A stretch of DNA of 64,000 bases from Siphonodentalium dalli (lineage: Eukaryota > Mollusca > Scaphopoda > Gadilida > Siphonodentaliidae), in assembly GCA_032622095.1 (NCBI GenBank), contig CP136064.1, positions 133,557,129 to 133,621,128 on the forward strand. The letters are read 5' to 3'. A program made the translations under genes and the position numbers. Under the pieces are notes generated by a model that was given only the letters and a program-made list of their open reading frames with translations, made no database searches and was not told the DNA's origin. Positions 11,090 to 22,894 of the stretch are shown here, in pieces; positions within the stretch are counted from its first letter, which is position 1, and each line of letters opens with the position of its first letter.

Positions 11090-11250
11090 CATATGTCCAT
11101 ATGTTTTTTTAACATTATTTTGGCTACCTTTATGTTATTTATTATGTCACCTATATATACATATTTTTGTTATATAAAGGTAGTCCACATCTGCAATAAA
11201 TCTTTATCAATCCTTTCGCCAAGCCATGGGAGATAATTACCATTGGAACA
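11090..11250 (+). repeat. Direct repeat, copy 2 of 2
   Basis: Partner of 10087-10265, with a few substitutions and one 1-bp gap. Confidence 0.8.
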
Positions 11251-11269
11251 TCAAGAACCCTCCATATCA

Positions 11270-11590
11270 AATATAAGCTTTGCAACTATTTGATTTGGTG
11301 ACCTCATTGAACAAATCTGAATGTGAGTCACCTAGGAAACATTCGCATCAAATATGAACCCATTCGGTATTATGGTTCTGGAGAAGAAGTCATTTTAAGA
11401 ATTACTATGGGCACTAGCTTGGCAACTCTTTGACCTGGTAACCTAATTTTAAGAAATCTGCATGTGAATCACCCAGGGAACATACACACCAAATATGAAC
11501 CCATTCGGTCTTATGGTTCTGGAGAATACGACGATTTTTGACAGATGGACTGATGGATGGATGGAGGAACAGGCTCAGTTAGGCTAAAAA
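11270..11590 (+). repeat. Pearl/HINE-like repeat, family P4 (two units plus GGAT microsatellite)
   Basis: Two units of about 140-150 bp contain CACCAAATATGAACCCATTC and TATGGTTCTGGAGAA, followed by GGATGGATGGA. A shorter relative is at 26960-27165. No terminal hairpin was seen. Confidence 0.55.
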
Positions 11591-11663
11591 AAACAAACCT
11601 GTGGTCCTATGTGCATAACCTATATGGTGGAACAATGGCTCAATTTCAACAAATCGCAGTTAC

Positions 11664-11746
11664 CTGGATATTGAGTCCCAGAGGCCTTTATCTTCATCAT
11701 CGTCTTTCAACAGCTCTTCTTTATCCTTGCCAGCTTTCTTAGAGAC
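11664..11746 (-). CDS. UGGT: UGGT internal exon (fourth of four)
   Basis: This 83-bp exon follows the acceptor CTTCTACAACAG (ending 11747) and ends at the donor GTAACT (11663-11658). It enters in phase 0, as required after the exon at 36644-36728, and leaves AG over. It encodes VSKKAGKDKEELLKDDDEDK followed by GLWDSIS, the acidic/lysine-rich linker between the folding-sensor region and the GT24 catalytic domain. The next exon should open the catalytic domain (the family's 'NIFSVASGHLYERF' segment). I did not find it between 1 and 11660, so the catalytic exons presumably lie at coordinates below 1. The exon sits in a low-repeat pocket flanked by pearl-like repeats at 11270-11590 and 11923-12760. 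Confidence 0.9.
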
Positions 11747-11922
11747 CTGTTGTAGAAGTTGGAAAAAGAAGCGTACAATAGATTGAAGTCTGAAAAAGTG
11801 CTGTTGTATTTTGATAAAGTCATATAAAGAACCTTCCACACAGCAATTGGCGCACAACTGTGTTTTATGCAGTGACGCCGTTTTCGGCGGTTACTCATAT
11901 GTTTCCTTTCAGTCGAATTGAA

Positions 11923-12760
11923 ACAAGAGGTGTGCACTCGAGTGCTAGCATACCCCCACCATGGCAAATTCAACCCGCATTATCCGTAAACCCAACAAAA
12001 AAGATTTTTAAAGAAAAATTTTGATTAATAATATCGATATGGTGTCGCAAGAAGCTTGTACAAAAAAAAATTCAAATTGGTTCATATTTGTTCGAATGAT
12101 TGCAGAAACCCAAAAAAGGGTAGAAAATGAAACACAACCATAACATCTAAGATGGCTTTTGTCGAGTGTTTCGTCAGTCAAAGCAAACTTCTGCTAAGAA
12201 GGTACACAACTCCAGGGAAAAAATTTGGACAAAGCTGATTGTAAACATCATTGTTCCGAACCGATATTCGAAGAAACCTCAGGCAAAAAATCCTAACTTG
12301 ATAGCATCCACAAAATAAAAATCCCAAAATTTTCTAAGTCAAAATAAGTCGAAAATGAAGTGTAATGTTAGGAAAAACAGTCCGAACCAACCCTGAGCCG
12401 CATCATGTAGAGAGGGTGTTGTGATAAGCATGTATACCAAAAAATATTGAAATCGGTTCATATTTGTTAAAGTTATTAAGTCGGACAGAATTTTCTAAGT
12501 CAAAATAAGTCGAAAAGTAAGGCGTAACTTAAAAAAAGAAAGACGGACCGCACCGCAATTATCATCATGCTGAGAGGCGGTCCTAAGGAGATTGCATACA
12601 AAAAATTCTTGAAATCGGTCATAGTTGTTCGAGTTATGAGGTCGGATGGACGGACACACAGAGGGAGAAAGTGTGATGGACGGACGGAGATACGGACGGA
12701 CGGACAGATGCAGTCAATCCAGTATACCCCCCATTTTCTTCACCAGTGGGGGTATAATTA
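11923..12760 (+). mobile_element. Pearl/HINE-like element, family P2
   Basis: The 5' end ACAAGAGGTGTGCACTCGAG is followed by CATACCCCC. The interior has two to three units with TTTTCTAAGTCAAAATAAGT and GAAATCGGTTCATATTTGTT, then a (GGAC)n tract. The 3' end is TATACCCCCCATTTTCTTCA followed by CCAGTGGGGGTATAATTA, which pairs CCCCC with GGGGG. It lies just outside UGGT exon 4. No coding capacity. Confidence 0.65.
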
Positions 12761-15180
12761 GACGGTATACTACATTCACTGAACTATCAAACAGGGAGTA
12801 CCATCAAATCTATTTCTGTATGCGAGGATATTCCAAGCAATGAGTTATTATTCGATTTTCAGACTCTCGGGTTGAAATTTTCAACTGGAACTCCACTGAA
12901 TTTGGTTGAAATTTGATGTTTCTGACTTGCACTTAGTCCACATTTTGGACCAAATTGGAAAACAAAAGGGGGAGGGTGAAAACGATTTTTTTTAAAGTTC
13001 AAATGTAGTCGAAAAATGAAAAATTTAGACCTAAGCTTGGGGTGCAAATTAGGAAACCAAGGCGTGCACTTGAAATTCATGGGGTGCAACCCACTTTTCA
13101 GGCCCACATCCCTACCCCCCATAGAATTTGGGTCCCAATTTTTTAACTGGCCAAAATTTCCATGAGAGCTTGCTGCAAGGGGTATATGTGTGTGTTAATA
13201 TCCTACAATCCTACAATCTCTGTAGTGTAATGAAGTTTATGGAGAATCCTTGTATATGGCCATATTTAATACCACTGGGACAATGGGAAGACAGCCAAAC
13301 TGGTTAAGCTGCCACAACAACTTGCCTCAATATTAATTAACAAGACAGTCAATGACTGTACAGACTAAGAAAACTTGGACTCTGAAGAATACCTGTACAA
13401 AAGTCAGTACTGGCCAAATCATGTGGCTAACAATTGACTGAATATAAGAATATATGCAGCTTTTTGTCTGAAAACAACACATTTTCCACTAAGGCATAAA
13501 AAAAAAACCTTTGTTTCCGGTAACCCTCCTTCCCCTTCGCCAGAAGACCCCCCCCCCCTCATTAGCCTAATTATTTTGCAAAATCGCACTCACAAAACAA
13601 ACCAGGGATAGTGGGCTAACAAACATCCAAAAACATGATTCCTCGAAAATAGGCAACTCTAACCCAAAGTCTTTTAGACTGATGGGAATGGAATATGTTT
13701 ATTAACTCAATTTGATATGTTTGGAGGTGCTGATTAATAGAAATTAAATGGCTTTGGACATATATGACAAATGATTGTTTCATACAAATTCTCAACAATC
13801 TGTTGTTAATTTTCTGATAGTTAGGCACTGAGGCATGTAACCCCAGTATGAAAATCGAATGAAACATTGATGATTTGTGGGAATGTGCTGGGAGGTGGGA
13901 ATTTGTTTAGCTGGTCAATATTGTTCACATACAGGGAACTCATGCTTTAACGCAACATGTTATTATGGAATAACAACTTAATTCTACATGCATGTACTAA
14001 ATTATACCAAGAATCAATCACATATAATAGTCTTGACTATAATTTGTAAATAATAATTTCAAATACTAAAATAAAGTCTATATCAGTTTTATAGAGGTAT
14101 TGACTTAGTATTTTTGTGTCCAATGTGGGGAAGGTAGAGGTGTGGTGAAAGCTTGCCTATCAAGACAGCCACTCCTATATGCAAGATTTGTACAAAGAGC
14201 AGTTTGACTCCTGTTATTGGCAGGCCATATGATAAATAAAAACTTAAATAAAAGAATATAAAATAAAGTGTCTTGCAAGTTCATTACAATATTATATCTA
14301 GATAGACTATATACATTATTACATAGTATATCTGTATCTACAAAAAATTAAGGGCTGTTATTACCTTGTGCGTTATGGGAATTAAAAAAAACAAAAACGA
14401 TAGGCCGATCATGATCGGCAGATGTTAACCCATCCCTTGGCGATAGTAAATTACTATGATCAGAATCATAAATGAGAGTTTTGATGTTGAATTATAGAGT
14501 ATACTGTTATGTACTATTATAGACAAATGTACATAAAACAAATTATTGGAATTTATGAGTCACTCGCATTTATATTAGAGAATGCACTGGTACAGGATCT
14601 GTAATGCTGCACCACCACAGCCTTGGGTTAAATGTGAAAAAGGTGACCTGGACATGGAATACTTGGGTTAAGAGAGTCCAATTTAAATTTACAATGATAA
14701 TATCTCAAATTCTACCAACAACACCCATCAAAATAAAGACACCTCACTGCTGACCCATAATATCAATTATATAGCAGAGCTGTCAACAAATCACAGATAT
14801 TGTTTATATTGATGCTTGCATCTCTGTTAATGCAATAACATTTATAATGACTTCAGACCATCTGTAGAGTTATATATTCAGCTGTGCAATGCAGCATCCA
14901 GCAAACTTTATCAGGAAATCTTTCACAGACTATCCATCATAATTAACTGGTCTGTGGGATACAGTCTATCACCAAATAAATAACATTCTATTAACCAGTG
15001 GAAGTACACTCCAATATTGTGAACGACACATGTGTTTTTTATCAGATATCAGGAGAAATTATGTTATTTAACTGCTACTTGACATTTATAATGGGGGTTC
15101 CGTGCTGTATGCAAAAACAGCTCGGTGGTGTAATGGCACCTTAACTCTATTAATTTATGGGTTCATTACTAAATATTTAA
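12761..15180. other. No gene; AT-rich intronic DNA
   Basis: Only a short shared motif at about 14400-14436 (AGGCCGATCATGATCGGCAG, again at 27870-27889) stands out. Otherwise I see nothing. Confidence 0.4.
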
Positions 15181-15435
15181 AGGGACACATTGGCAACCTT
15201 TTTATCAACTTGTATCATAATCATCAATATCTAAATGAAACAAATGAAAGAGTCAATGACATTTTTTCTCGAAAAAAAAGGGTCATAACTCCTTTAAAAT
15301 AAATCAGATCAAACCCATATTCGAACTCGATCTGTATTTTGGGCTGTGAAACTCACATACCAAATTTGGTTCCAATCAGATAAAAAATGTTTGAGTTATG
15401 GCAGAATGTGTGAATTCTAAGTCGAAAAAGGGCCA
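15181..15435 (+). mobile_element. Pearl/HINE-like element, family P3, left part (split)
   Basis: One full unit (GGGTCATAACTCCTTT..., TTCGAACTCGATCTGTATTT, CCAAATTTGGTTCCAATCAG) ends at AAAAAGGGCCATAA, where the 9.3-kb element inserts. The next unit resumes in register at 24707 as TAACAAAAACTCGAATC. The exact 5' end is not clear. Confidence 0.6.
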
Positions 15436-15719
15436 TAAGGGGTCATCTAAAAAAATCGGTAAAATGGCCAAAAACACCGATTTTTCCGATTGACAACGCA
15501 TTATGGAAGTCATTTCTACCGATAAAATACCGATTACAACGTAGAAATGACGTTTTTGAACAACGCGTCAACTGGTGAAATCGGTACCGATTTTTCCGAT
15601 TACGTCAATTTGTGACGGTCACAATCGGTACCGAATCTACCGATCAGAACGTTACCGGTACTCAAATATAATGTCGCTAATTGGCGCATCACCTGAGTAA
15701 GGGACCGTAGCGAAATGCA

Positions 15720-15900
15720 AAAACCGATACCGACCGATAACCGACCGATAGCCGATGTACACCGGTTAAATCATCGGTCGACCGATCCGACCGACGTGAA
15801 AAACGACCGATGGTTCGACCGATGGCGTACATCATTTGACCGATGGCGTACATCGGTCGACCGATGACGACGTTCAAAATAACCGATGGTTGACCGATGG
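15720..15900 (+). repeat. Left iteron tract, ACCGATGG / GACCGATGGCGTACATC
   Basis: More than a dozen CCGAT cores occur in 180 bp, including two copies of GACCGATGGCGTACATC. Confidence 0.75.
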
Positions 15901-17548
15901 ACTCAAATTACGACGCCATAACGTCATGTTTGTAAGCCATGCAGTGCTATGACTATCGCTCTTCGCATCCAGATAAACGTACAGGTAATAATCCGTCACC
16001 AGCTACCAGCATTCGAATGCATGTGTCCACGAAGGAAACGGAGCAACTAGACGGGAGATAACTCGCCCCGACGGTGATTTTGTGTTTGGGACGACTTGTC
16101 TGAAGTTGTCTTATGTGGACGCGTCATATAATAATTCTTGGTTGGGATTTGTATGGGTTATTTTATTCGTATTTATAAAAAAAATCATATTGAATTCTAT
16201 TTTGACTTTCATTATCACTTCAATTAATCCTTGTGTGCGGGAATACAAGGACTTCCTTGACGAGACGGCGCACGTGCATGGAAAACTGTTTTGTAAACAC
16301 AATCATAACTGTCCGCTAAATGCAGTGTTCTTATGACAAAACATTGTATAAACACAATTAATTGTCCTCTAAATTAGTCTTAAAGTGATTTGAAACACTC
16401 CGACAGGGTGATAAAATAGAAATGGAGAATAATCTAGCTCAAAGTAGTAATTTTTACAAATGTATCCAAATTGACAACAAAAGCCGTCATTCTTATCTAT
16501 TAATTAAATACAGTGACGCTCGATAGTGAAATAAATTTATCTCAGATAGAATTAAACTGTTGTGTCCCAAACGGCAAGTACACTGCGGCCGAACGGCATG
16601 TACACCGGGGATAGATTTCTGGTTTGTATCGTCTTTTTTTCGAGTATTTTTAATTAAAGGAAATTTAAATTCGTACATAACATCGGCTTTTGTGGTCATT
16701 ATGACGAATCACATTTATATTTAACCCCACTGTTTCAACGATCTAACGATTTTAATGGGACTTTGTTGTCAAACATAAAAATACCGATGCATCGTTCCCG
16801 CGCGCATGCCATCATGCACGTCGACATACACCTGTCAATAATCCCGGATTATTTAGTGAGATTTTATTCTCTGCTTTAATTGGTTGGCTGTGGGAGGAGC
16901 TTACCGATATTTTGTTCTAATGTGGTATACTTTGACACCATAACCGAGAATTAGTAAATTAAATTATTCCCATGTTTTATTCGAGTGGCTATTATACGGA
17001 CAAATGAGCATATTAAATACAACTGTAATATTCTCAATCCATATGTGGCATATCCATTGCCCAGTGAAAATTAACTACGAGCGCCCGAAACTGGAAATGT
17101 GCGACATTTTACGATGTCAGCAATTTATCTGATCTTCGATTTTGAAGACCCCCCCCCCCCCATGCATGCCGAAAGATATTCGGCATTACTCGGTTTGACG
17201 TCTGGGTGTATTCTGCACATACTCCGAACAGATTCCCAATTTGTAACATACCCGAGCTACGGGACACAACTCTAATCCATACATGCCAAGTTTCATAAAT
17301 ACATTTCGGCGTATTGAAGGAACAAACACCACAGTCAAGTCGAAACGTGAAATATGTACCTATTTAAGCACTGTATCAATAAGTAATGATTGATAGTGTA
17401 GTGAACCCGAACATAGCGTGTTGGAATTGATGTTTTCAATAGTAGAATTCGGTACGATTACAAAAATTAGTTATTTATTTTGTGCGCTCAATTTATTTTA
17501 TTTTAAAAGTCTTTTTCTTAACGTCTAAGGGAAGCGGTGCACTCATAC
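15901..17548. other. No gene; interior of the inner TIR element
   Basis: The complement of the CCGCGGTATACTTGCCGTTCG motif lies at 16570-16606, and there is a short C run at 17150-17161. No coding signature was found in the frames at 16082-16336 or 16493-16699. Confidence 0.4.
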
Positions 17549-18424
17549 TCACGGCTGGTAATCTATACATGCACATCCAAATAATGGACAGAATTGGATC
17601 ATCCTGTTGTGCATGTATAGATTGATTTCTTCACCTCGACAGGTAGGTACCTCATCTAAATTCACTTTTTTTGTTGATTTCTTCATTGTTTTCGCTAAAA
17701 CCACTCTTACGTTGGGATGTGGGGATGGTTAACGAACGACTACACATAGGTTTCCACGCCGCATGTGTCCCCGATTAAAATATCTCGGCGTTGTCATCGG
17801 AATTTTTTATTGTTTTTTTCTTCCCGGCGAAGAAAAATTATCACATTTTGGCATATTTCTACCACAAAACCGACTGGTAAAGGTTTACCCATGATGTTAT
17901 GTGTGATGTGTGGGCTAACGAACCATTTGCAACCATTCCCCGCTCGTCATTTTGCTGTTTACCGCAAAAACCAGGACAAATCATTTCACATTTATTGTTG
18001 ATCGGCATAATTGTTGAGACTGTGTAGAATTGGAGAGGCCATCCTCGCCACTAAATATCGCAATTTTCGACCTCATTTGAACACACGGGGTCCAATTATA
18101 CATGCCATGTTACACTGGGGAATATGTTTTCAATATACGAACGTGTGCACATAAAAATACGGTCGTGTATAACAGAGACCTGTATTGCACGTACGTAAAT
18201 ATTTGCATATAGACTGTTGTCATTATGTCTGCATTTGATGCGTCGTTGGCTCAACTGTAATATCGACTACCGTGCTGTACGTCGTCTAGAACTACCAATC
18301 ACAACATGTCAATGAATGTGTTAGTTGTAAACGTCGGCTATATTTGTTGCCACTTGTTTTAAATTTAACACACGTACGACGTTTGAGGGGACCCGCTACT
18401 TGCAACCCGTAATTTTGTGGCACA

Positions 18425-18845
18425 TCAAAATATAACGTGGTACACATAAATTACAGAGCAATGAAAATCCTCGCACTCATCGGCCTGTTTCCCGCACCGC
18501 TGTTTGTGGTCAAGCAGGTTGTACTTGTAAGCAAATTCGATTTGGCATACAGGACATCTTAGCTTTGTCGTAGAATGACTTAGTCGTCTGTGGCCGAGGA
18601 GGGCATACTTGCTAGTGAACTCTTTGTCACATTCACCACATGCATGCGGTTTCTCGCCCATGTGGACCTCCCTGGTGTGTTTTTTAAAACCATACACGGT
18701 CGTCAATGTTTTTTCACAAACGTTGCATTTGGTGTTCGACCCTCCTTCATGGATCACTTGTTTGTGAACAGTCAATTTACACCTTTGCGAAAAAGATTTG
18801 TCGCATCTGTCGCACTCGTGTCGCTTTCGTGAAATTTTCTCCATT
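18425..18845 (-). CDS. C2H2 zinc-finger exon (four fingers) inside the palindrome spacer
   Basis: The frame from ATG 18844 to the stop at 18425 encodes 139 residues with four regularly spaced fingers: C11-C14-H27-H32, C40-C43-H56-H61, C69-C72-H85-H90 and C97-C100-H113-C117 (the last is C2HC). One linker, H-MGEKPHA-C, resembles the classical TGEKP. This predicts a nuclear nucleic-acid-binding protein; the target is unknown. I start at 18845 because a good splice acceptor (TTTTTTTTAACTTGCAG) lies immediately upstream, so an unseen 5' exon may precede it; the longer open frame to 18916 runs into a MITE. The last nine codons and the stop come from the left palindrome arm. It could be a captured host exon or the element's own gene. 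Confidence 0.65.
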
Positions 18846-18874
18846 CTGCAAGTTAAAAAAAATGACGTTTGTAC

Positions 18875-19036
18875 ACGGGAGCTTGGAACGTCATATATTA
18901 TGACCCCCTCAGACAATTTCTTGAGCCGAATTTGTAGCGATTACTCATCGCTTACGCTCGGACGGAGTAGGCTAATCGCTAAAAATCGCCCCAAAATTTG
19001 TCTCAGGGGGTCATATATGACGTCCCACGCTCCCGT
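18875..19036. mobile_element. About 160-bp inverted-repeat MITE next to the zinc-finger exon
   Basis: CACGGGAGCTTGGAACGTCA... at 18875 pairs with ...TGACGTCCCACGCTCCCGTG ending at 19036, and GACCCCCTCAGACAA pairs with TTGTCTCAGGGGGTC. No clear target duplication was found. Confidence 0.65.
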
Positions 19037-20195
19037 GGTTTGAACATGTGATCATACTGGTCAATAATTATGATTGCAGATACTGGGGGTGCTATAGCCC
19101 TAAATATACATGTATCTGTTACCGACGACCGTAATTTATGTGTACCACGTTATATTTTTATGTGCCACAAAATTACGGGTTGCAAGTAGCGGGTCCCCTC
19201 AAACATCGTACGTGTGTTAAATTTAAAACAAGTGGCAACAAATATAGCCAACGTTTACAACTAACACATTCATTGACATGTTGTGATTGGTAGTTCTAGA
19301 CGACGTACAGCACGGTAGTCGATATTACAGTTGAGCCAACGACGCATCAAATGCAGACATAATGACAACAGTCTATATGCAAATATTTACGTACGTGCAA
19401 TACAGGTCTCTGTTATACACGACCGTATTTTTATGTGCACACGTTCGTATATTGAAAACATATTCCCCAGTGTAACATGGCATGTATAATTGGACCCCGT
19501 GTGAACAAATGAGGTCGAAAATTGCGATATTTAGTGGCGAGGATGGCCTCTCCAATTCTACACAGTCTCAACAATTATGCCGATCAACAATAAATGTGAA
19601 ATGATTTGTCCTGGTTTTCACGTAAACAGCAAAATGACGAGCGGGGAATGGTTGCAAATGGTTCGTTAGCCCACACATCACACATAACATCATGGGTAAA
19701 CCTATACCAGTCGGTTTTGTGGTAGAAATATGCCAAAATGTGATAATTTTTCTTCGCCGGGAAGAAAAAAACAATAAAAAATTCCGATGACAACGCCGAG
19801 ATATTTTAATCGGGGACACATGCGGCGTGGAAACCTATGTGTAGTCGTTCGTTAACCATCCCCACATCCCAACGTAAGAGTGGTTTTAGCGAAAACAATG
19901 AAGAAATCAACAAAAAAAGTTAATTTAGATGAGGTACCTACCTGTCGAGGTGAAGAAATCAATCTATACATGCACAACAGGATGATCCAATTATGTCCAT
20001 TATTTGGATGTGCATGTATAGATTACCAGCCGTGATACTGCATGGTTTCCCGGAAAGCCGATTAATTTAGCACAATTCTAATCATCCATATCCGGTCTAT
20101 TGCAAATCCACATAAACAAACCATGTGGACGCTTTATTCAATTGGTGTATAAACCATGCATCATTTTATTTTGTTATATATATCCATAAAGTATT

Positions 20196-20431
20196 GTTTA
20201 CGTATATTGCCACAAAAAGTGAGTAAAACCCTTGAATGGGAAATTGTTAATCTCCGTTATTTTTGCGCACGTCTGTATATCTCAAACGCCAGGTGCATCA
20301 GGCAGAATACACCCAGACGTCGACTGTGTTGCAATCGACATTATTTGCTACATCGTAACTCTTGTTTGAGTGAACATGATTACATGTCACTTTCTCCTCG
20401 ATTTTCCCTTTGAAGTTTCATCAAAGGTCCA
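20196..20431 (+). repeat. Segment shared, inverted, with 3596-3831
   Basis: See 3596-3831. This copy lies about 160 bp outside the right arm of the palindrome. Confidence 0.6.
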
Positions 20432-20601
20432 CTTGCATGCTGCCGCGGCTTTGTCTTATGGTAACTACGACATTGAACGTATTTGAAATATTTAGGTTCA
20501 TAAAATCTTTCGCGGCCGAAAAATACCTCATCACGCAGAAAAGCTCTTTATTTTTCATTCTGAAGAAAATTCTGGCACCGATTTTTATACATTCAATGAC
20601 A

Positions 20602-20905
20602 GTGAATCGTCGGCAAAGATCAATGCAATCGTTTTCAATGCACTAGGCCCTACTACAGTGTGTCATTTGACAACTGTCCGAAAGTTTTCATAAATCTTCA
20701 CAATTGAGTCTATTAAGTTGCCGTGATTGCGCGAAAATCTATATAGGTCAATATTCTTCCGTAAGAAATATTACACTTCGCGAACGGGAAGTCATGAGGC
20801 GATCTAGTATGACGCATTCATTTATAAACACAATTCAATTCTTCGATTATTTTACCGTATATATATGGGTAAATAAATATCTAATTACTGATTGAGATCT
20901 AAGCC
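20602..20905 (+). repeat. Internal direct duplication, copy 1 (copy 2 at 22467-22730)
   Basis: GAATCGTCGGCAAAGATCAA... at 20602 recurs as ATTCGTCGGCAAAGATCAAT at 22469. Both continue through CACAATTGAGTCTATTAAGT and TATGACGCATTCATTTATAA. Diverged, with indels. Confidence 0.75.
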
Positions 20906-22466
20906 TATAGTGCGCGGGCCCAGGGATTTTGGGAATGGGTCAGGGTCCGTTCGAATTGGGAAAAATGTGTCTTTACAGACCAAAATTGGGAAATTTTCCA
21001 TTGTTTTAGAAAAATTCAATTAATCACCGTTACACACAAGTAAATAGTAATAATACCGTAATTTTCGGTGTATAACGCAACTTAAACACAGGTAGGCTAA
21101 CCCAAAGATGGAGTAAAATTCCAGCCCATTGAGGTCTATTTCTCAGCCTCAGGTAAGTTGAAAATTCACAGACACAACGGAAGGATTCAAGCCGTCCACC
21201 AAACTTCGAAGGAAAAACTGTAACGAAACACCCAATGATGGATAGGTATCTAGTTGTAATTCAATAAATAAAATAAAATAGTTAATACCAAATCAATGTT
21301 TCCGTGTTATCATTCCAATATTGAGGTACCGGTACGGTACTACTCTCGGGCTCCAAATAAACGTGCTGACCAGCTGGCAGACCAAAATGCAGGGTAGAAT
21401 TCCCAGCAAATGTGAGGACGTGAAATTTTTATATTTTATACATAACTCGGCAAGCTTGTTCTTCTCCGCAAGATTATATATATATATATTTAATTTTTTT
21501 TTGACAAAAAGTGTCCGCCATGTTCTCGCAGCGAAACAACATTTTTTTATACAGAAATTCCCTAAAGACAGTGCGTAATGAGGCCCCGATGTTTGAGTTT
21601 TTACATATTAAAAACATATCAAATTAAATGCTCCTTATGGAAATTTGCGCACATATTATTGGATAATTAACTAAGAACGCTCTTTATGTCTGTTTCTCAG
21701 AAAATGAATTAACATCGTGGAAATTGAGACTTACCTCGTCATCAGTTGTGACACACCCCTTGCATGTGAGAGCTCGTCACTGCGAACACTCCCATTTTAT
21801 TGACGATTTGTTGACTTTCTTTTTGGTATAAGCATAACCTTCGAAACATAATTTGTCACCACCACGATTGTTCTTAATCAGTTCCATGATTGAAGATATG
21901 ATTCCATTTTTTTTTAGTTTTTTTTTTTTTAGTGAGTGTTTTGGGGCGGCTGGCCCCGGGATTCCATGATAACTTTGATAAGGTTATATAGCTGTCTAGA
22001 GTTCACTCACTAGAATTCATACTGTGATCATAATTGTCACAACATTGTTTTAACTGCGTTGATGTCCCAAACTATCGTCAAAACACTCTTTCATGTTTGT
22101 CAGAACACGCTTTCGTGTCTGTCAAAACATTACATCGGCTGATGAGTTGACATCGCTTGCGATGGCCTCACTGACTAGGCTTTACTGATCAGTCAAAACA
22201 TTGTTTGATGTCTGCATTTTATTAGCAGGGTGGGGAAATTTCCGGTCGGTAAATGTCCGGGTGGGGCGCTTCCGAACTATAAAGTAACATTTTATTACAC
22301 TTTCAATGATCCATATATTTTATAAAACCTCTAAAATAAAATTGTTGGATTATGGCATTATTGAGTGTTTGATTGAGATAATTAAAACGAAAATATTTTG
22401 TGCCTAAAAGGAACCCCACAGTGGCACAGTAATAGATGTGTATTCCGGTAAGCACGCGAACATGAC

Positions 22467-22730
22467 TGATTCGTCGGCAAAGATCAATGCAATCGTTTTC
22501 AATGCAGAAGGACATATTACGTACAGCTGGTCATTTGACAACTGTCCGAAAGTTTTAATAAAACTTCACAATTGAGTCTATTAAGTTGCCGTCATTTGAA
22601 TGCGGGGAAGTCAGGTAGCGATTATACAAATAAACTGATAAAGTATGACGCATTCATTTATAAACACAATTAAATTCTTTCTCGGTATGGGTATAAATAC
22701 ATGTCTAATTACGGATTGAGACCTAGGTCT
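22467..22730 (+). repeat. Internal direct duplication, copy 2
   Basis: Partner of 20602-20905. Confidence 0.75.
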
Positions 22731-22894
22731 ATCGGACTAGGCTATAATAGTAAGTGATTTCTCTCAAACACTATTTTGCGTGTATAACTATAGATAAACT
22801 ACAGTGCATGGATAAATATGTATATTATGCTCAGCGCGATAGTCATTCGAATTGACTTTATAAGCATAGATTTCAAGGTTATATGCACGAGTAT

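Larger units (their letters stand above)
17549..20035. mobile_element. 2,487-bp palindrome with two ~906-bp arms (long-TIR element)
   Basis: The left arm 17549-18454 and right arm 19131-20035 are inverted copies differing at about 8-12 sites (roughly 99% identity), around a 676-bp spacer. The ends are TCACGGCTGG and CCAGCCGTGA, flanked by TAC on each side (17546-17548, 20036-20038), a possible 3-bp target duplication. Each arm tip carries a small hairpin (AATCTATACATGCAC ... GTGCATGTATAGATT). The spacer carries a zinc-finger exon and a small MITE. It could be a long-TIR transposon, a foldback element or an inverted duplication; an assembly artefact cannot be excluded from sequence alone. Confidence 0.75.
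20039..22890. other. Non-coding interior right of the palindrome
   Basis: It holds the segment shared with 3596-3831 (20196-20431), the internal duplication at 20602/22467, and a GAACGCTCTTTAT motif at 21674. CAGGGATTTTGGGAATGGGT at 20921 resembles one end of a hAT element, but no partner was found. No gene recognised. Confidence 0.4.

Noticed and set aside
15117-15175. tRNA-like words (GGTGGTGTAATGG ... GGGTTCATTAC)
   Set aside because: No acceptor stem or anticodon arm folds; the box B match is poor.
17765-18001. 78-codon frame in the left palindrome arm, mirrored in the right arm at 19568-19819
   Set aside because: Present in both arms only because they are near-identical; no domain recognised and differences between arms alter its end.
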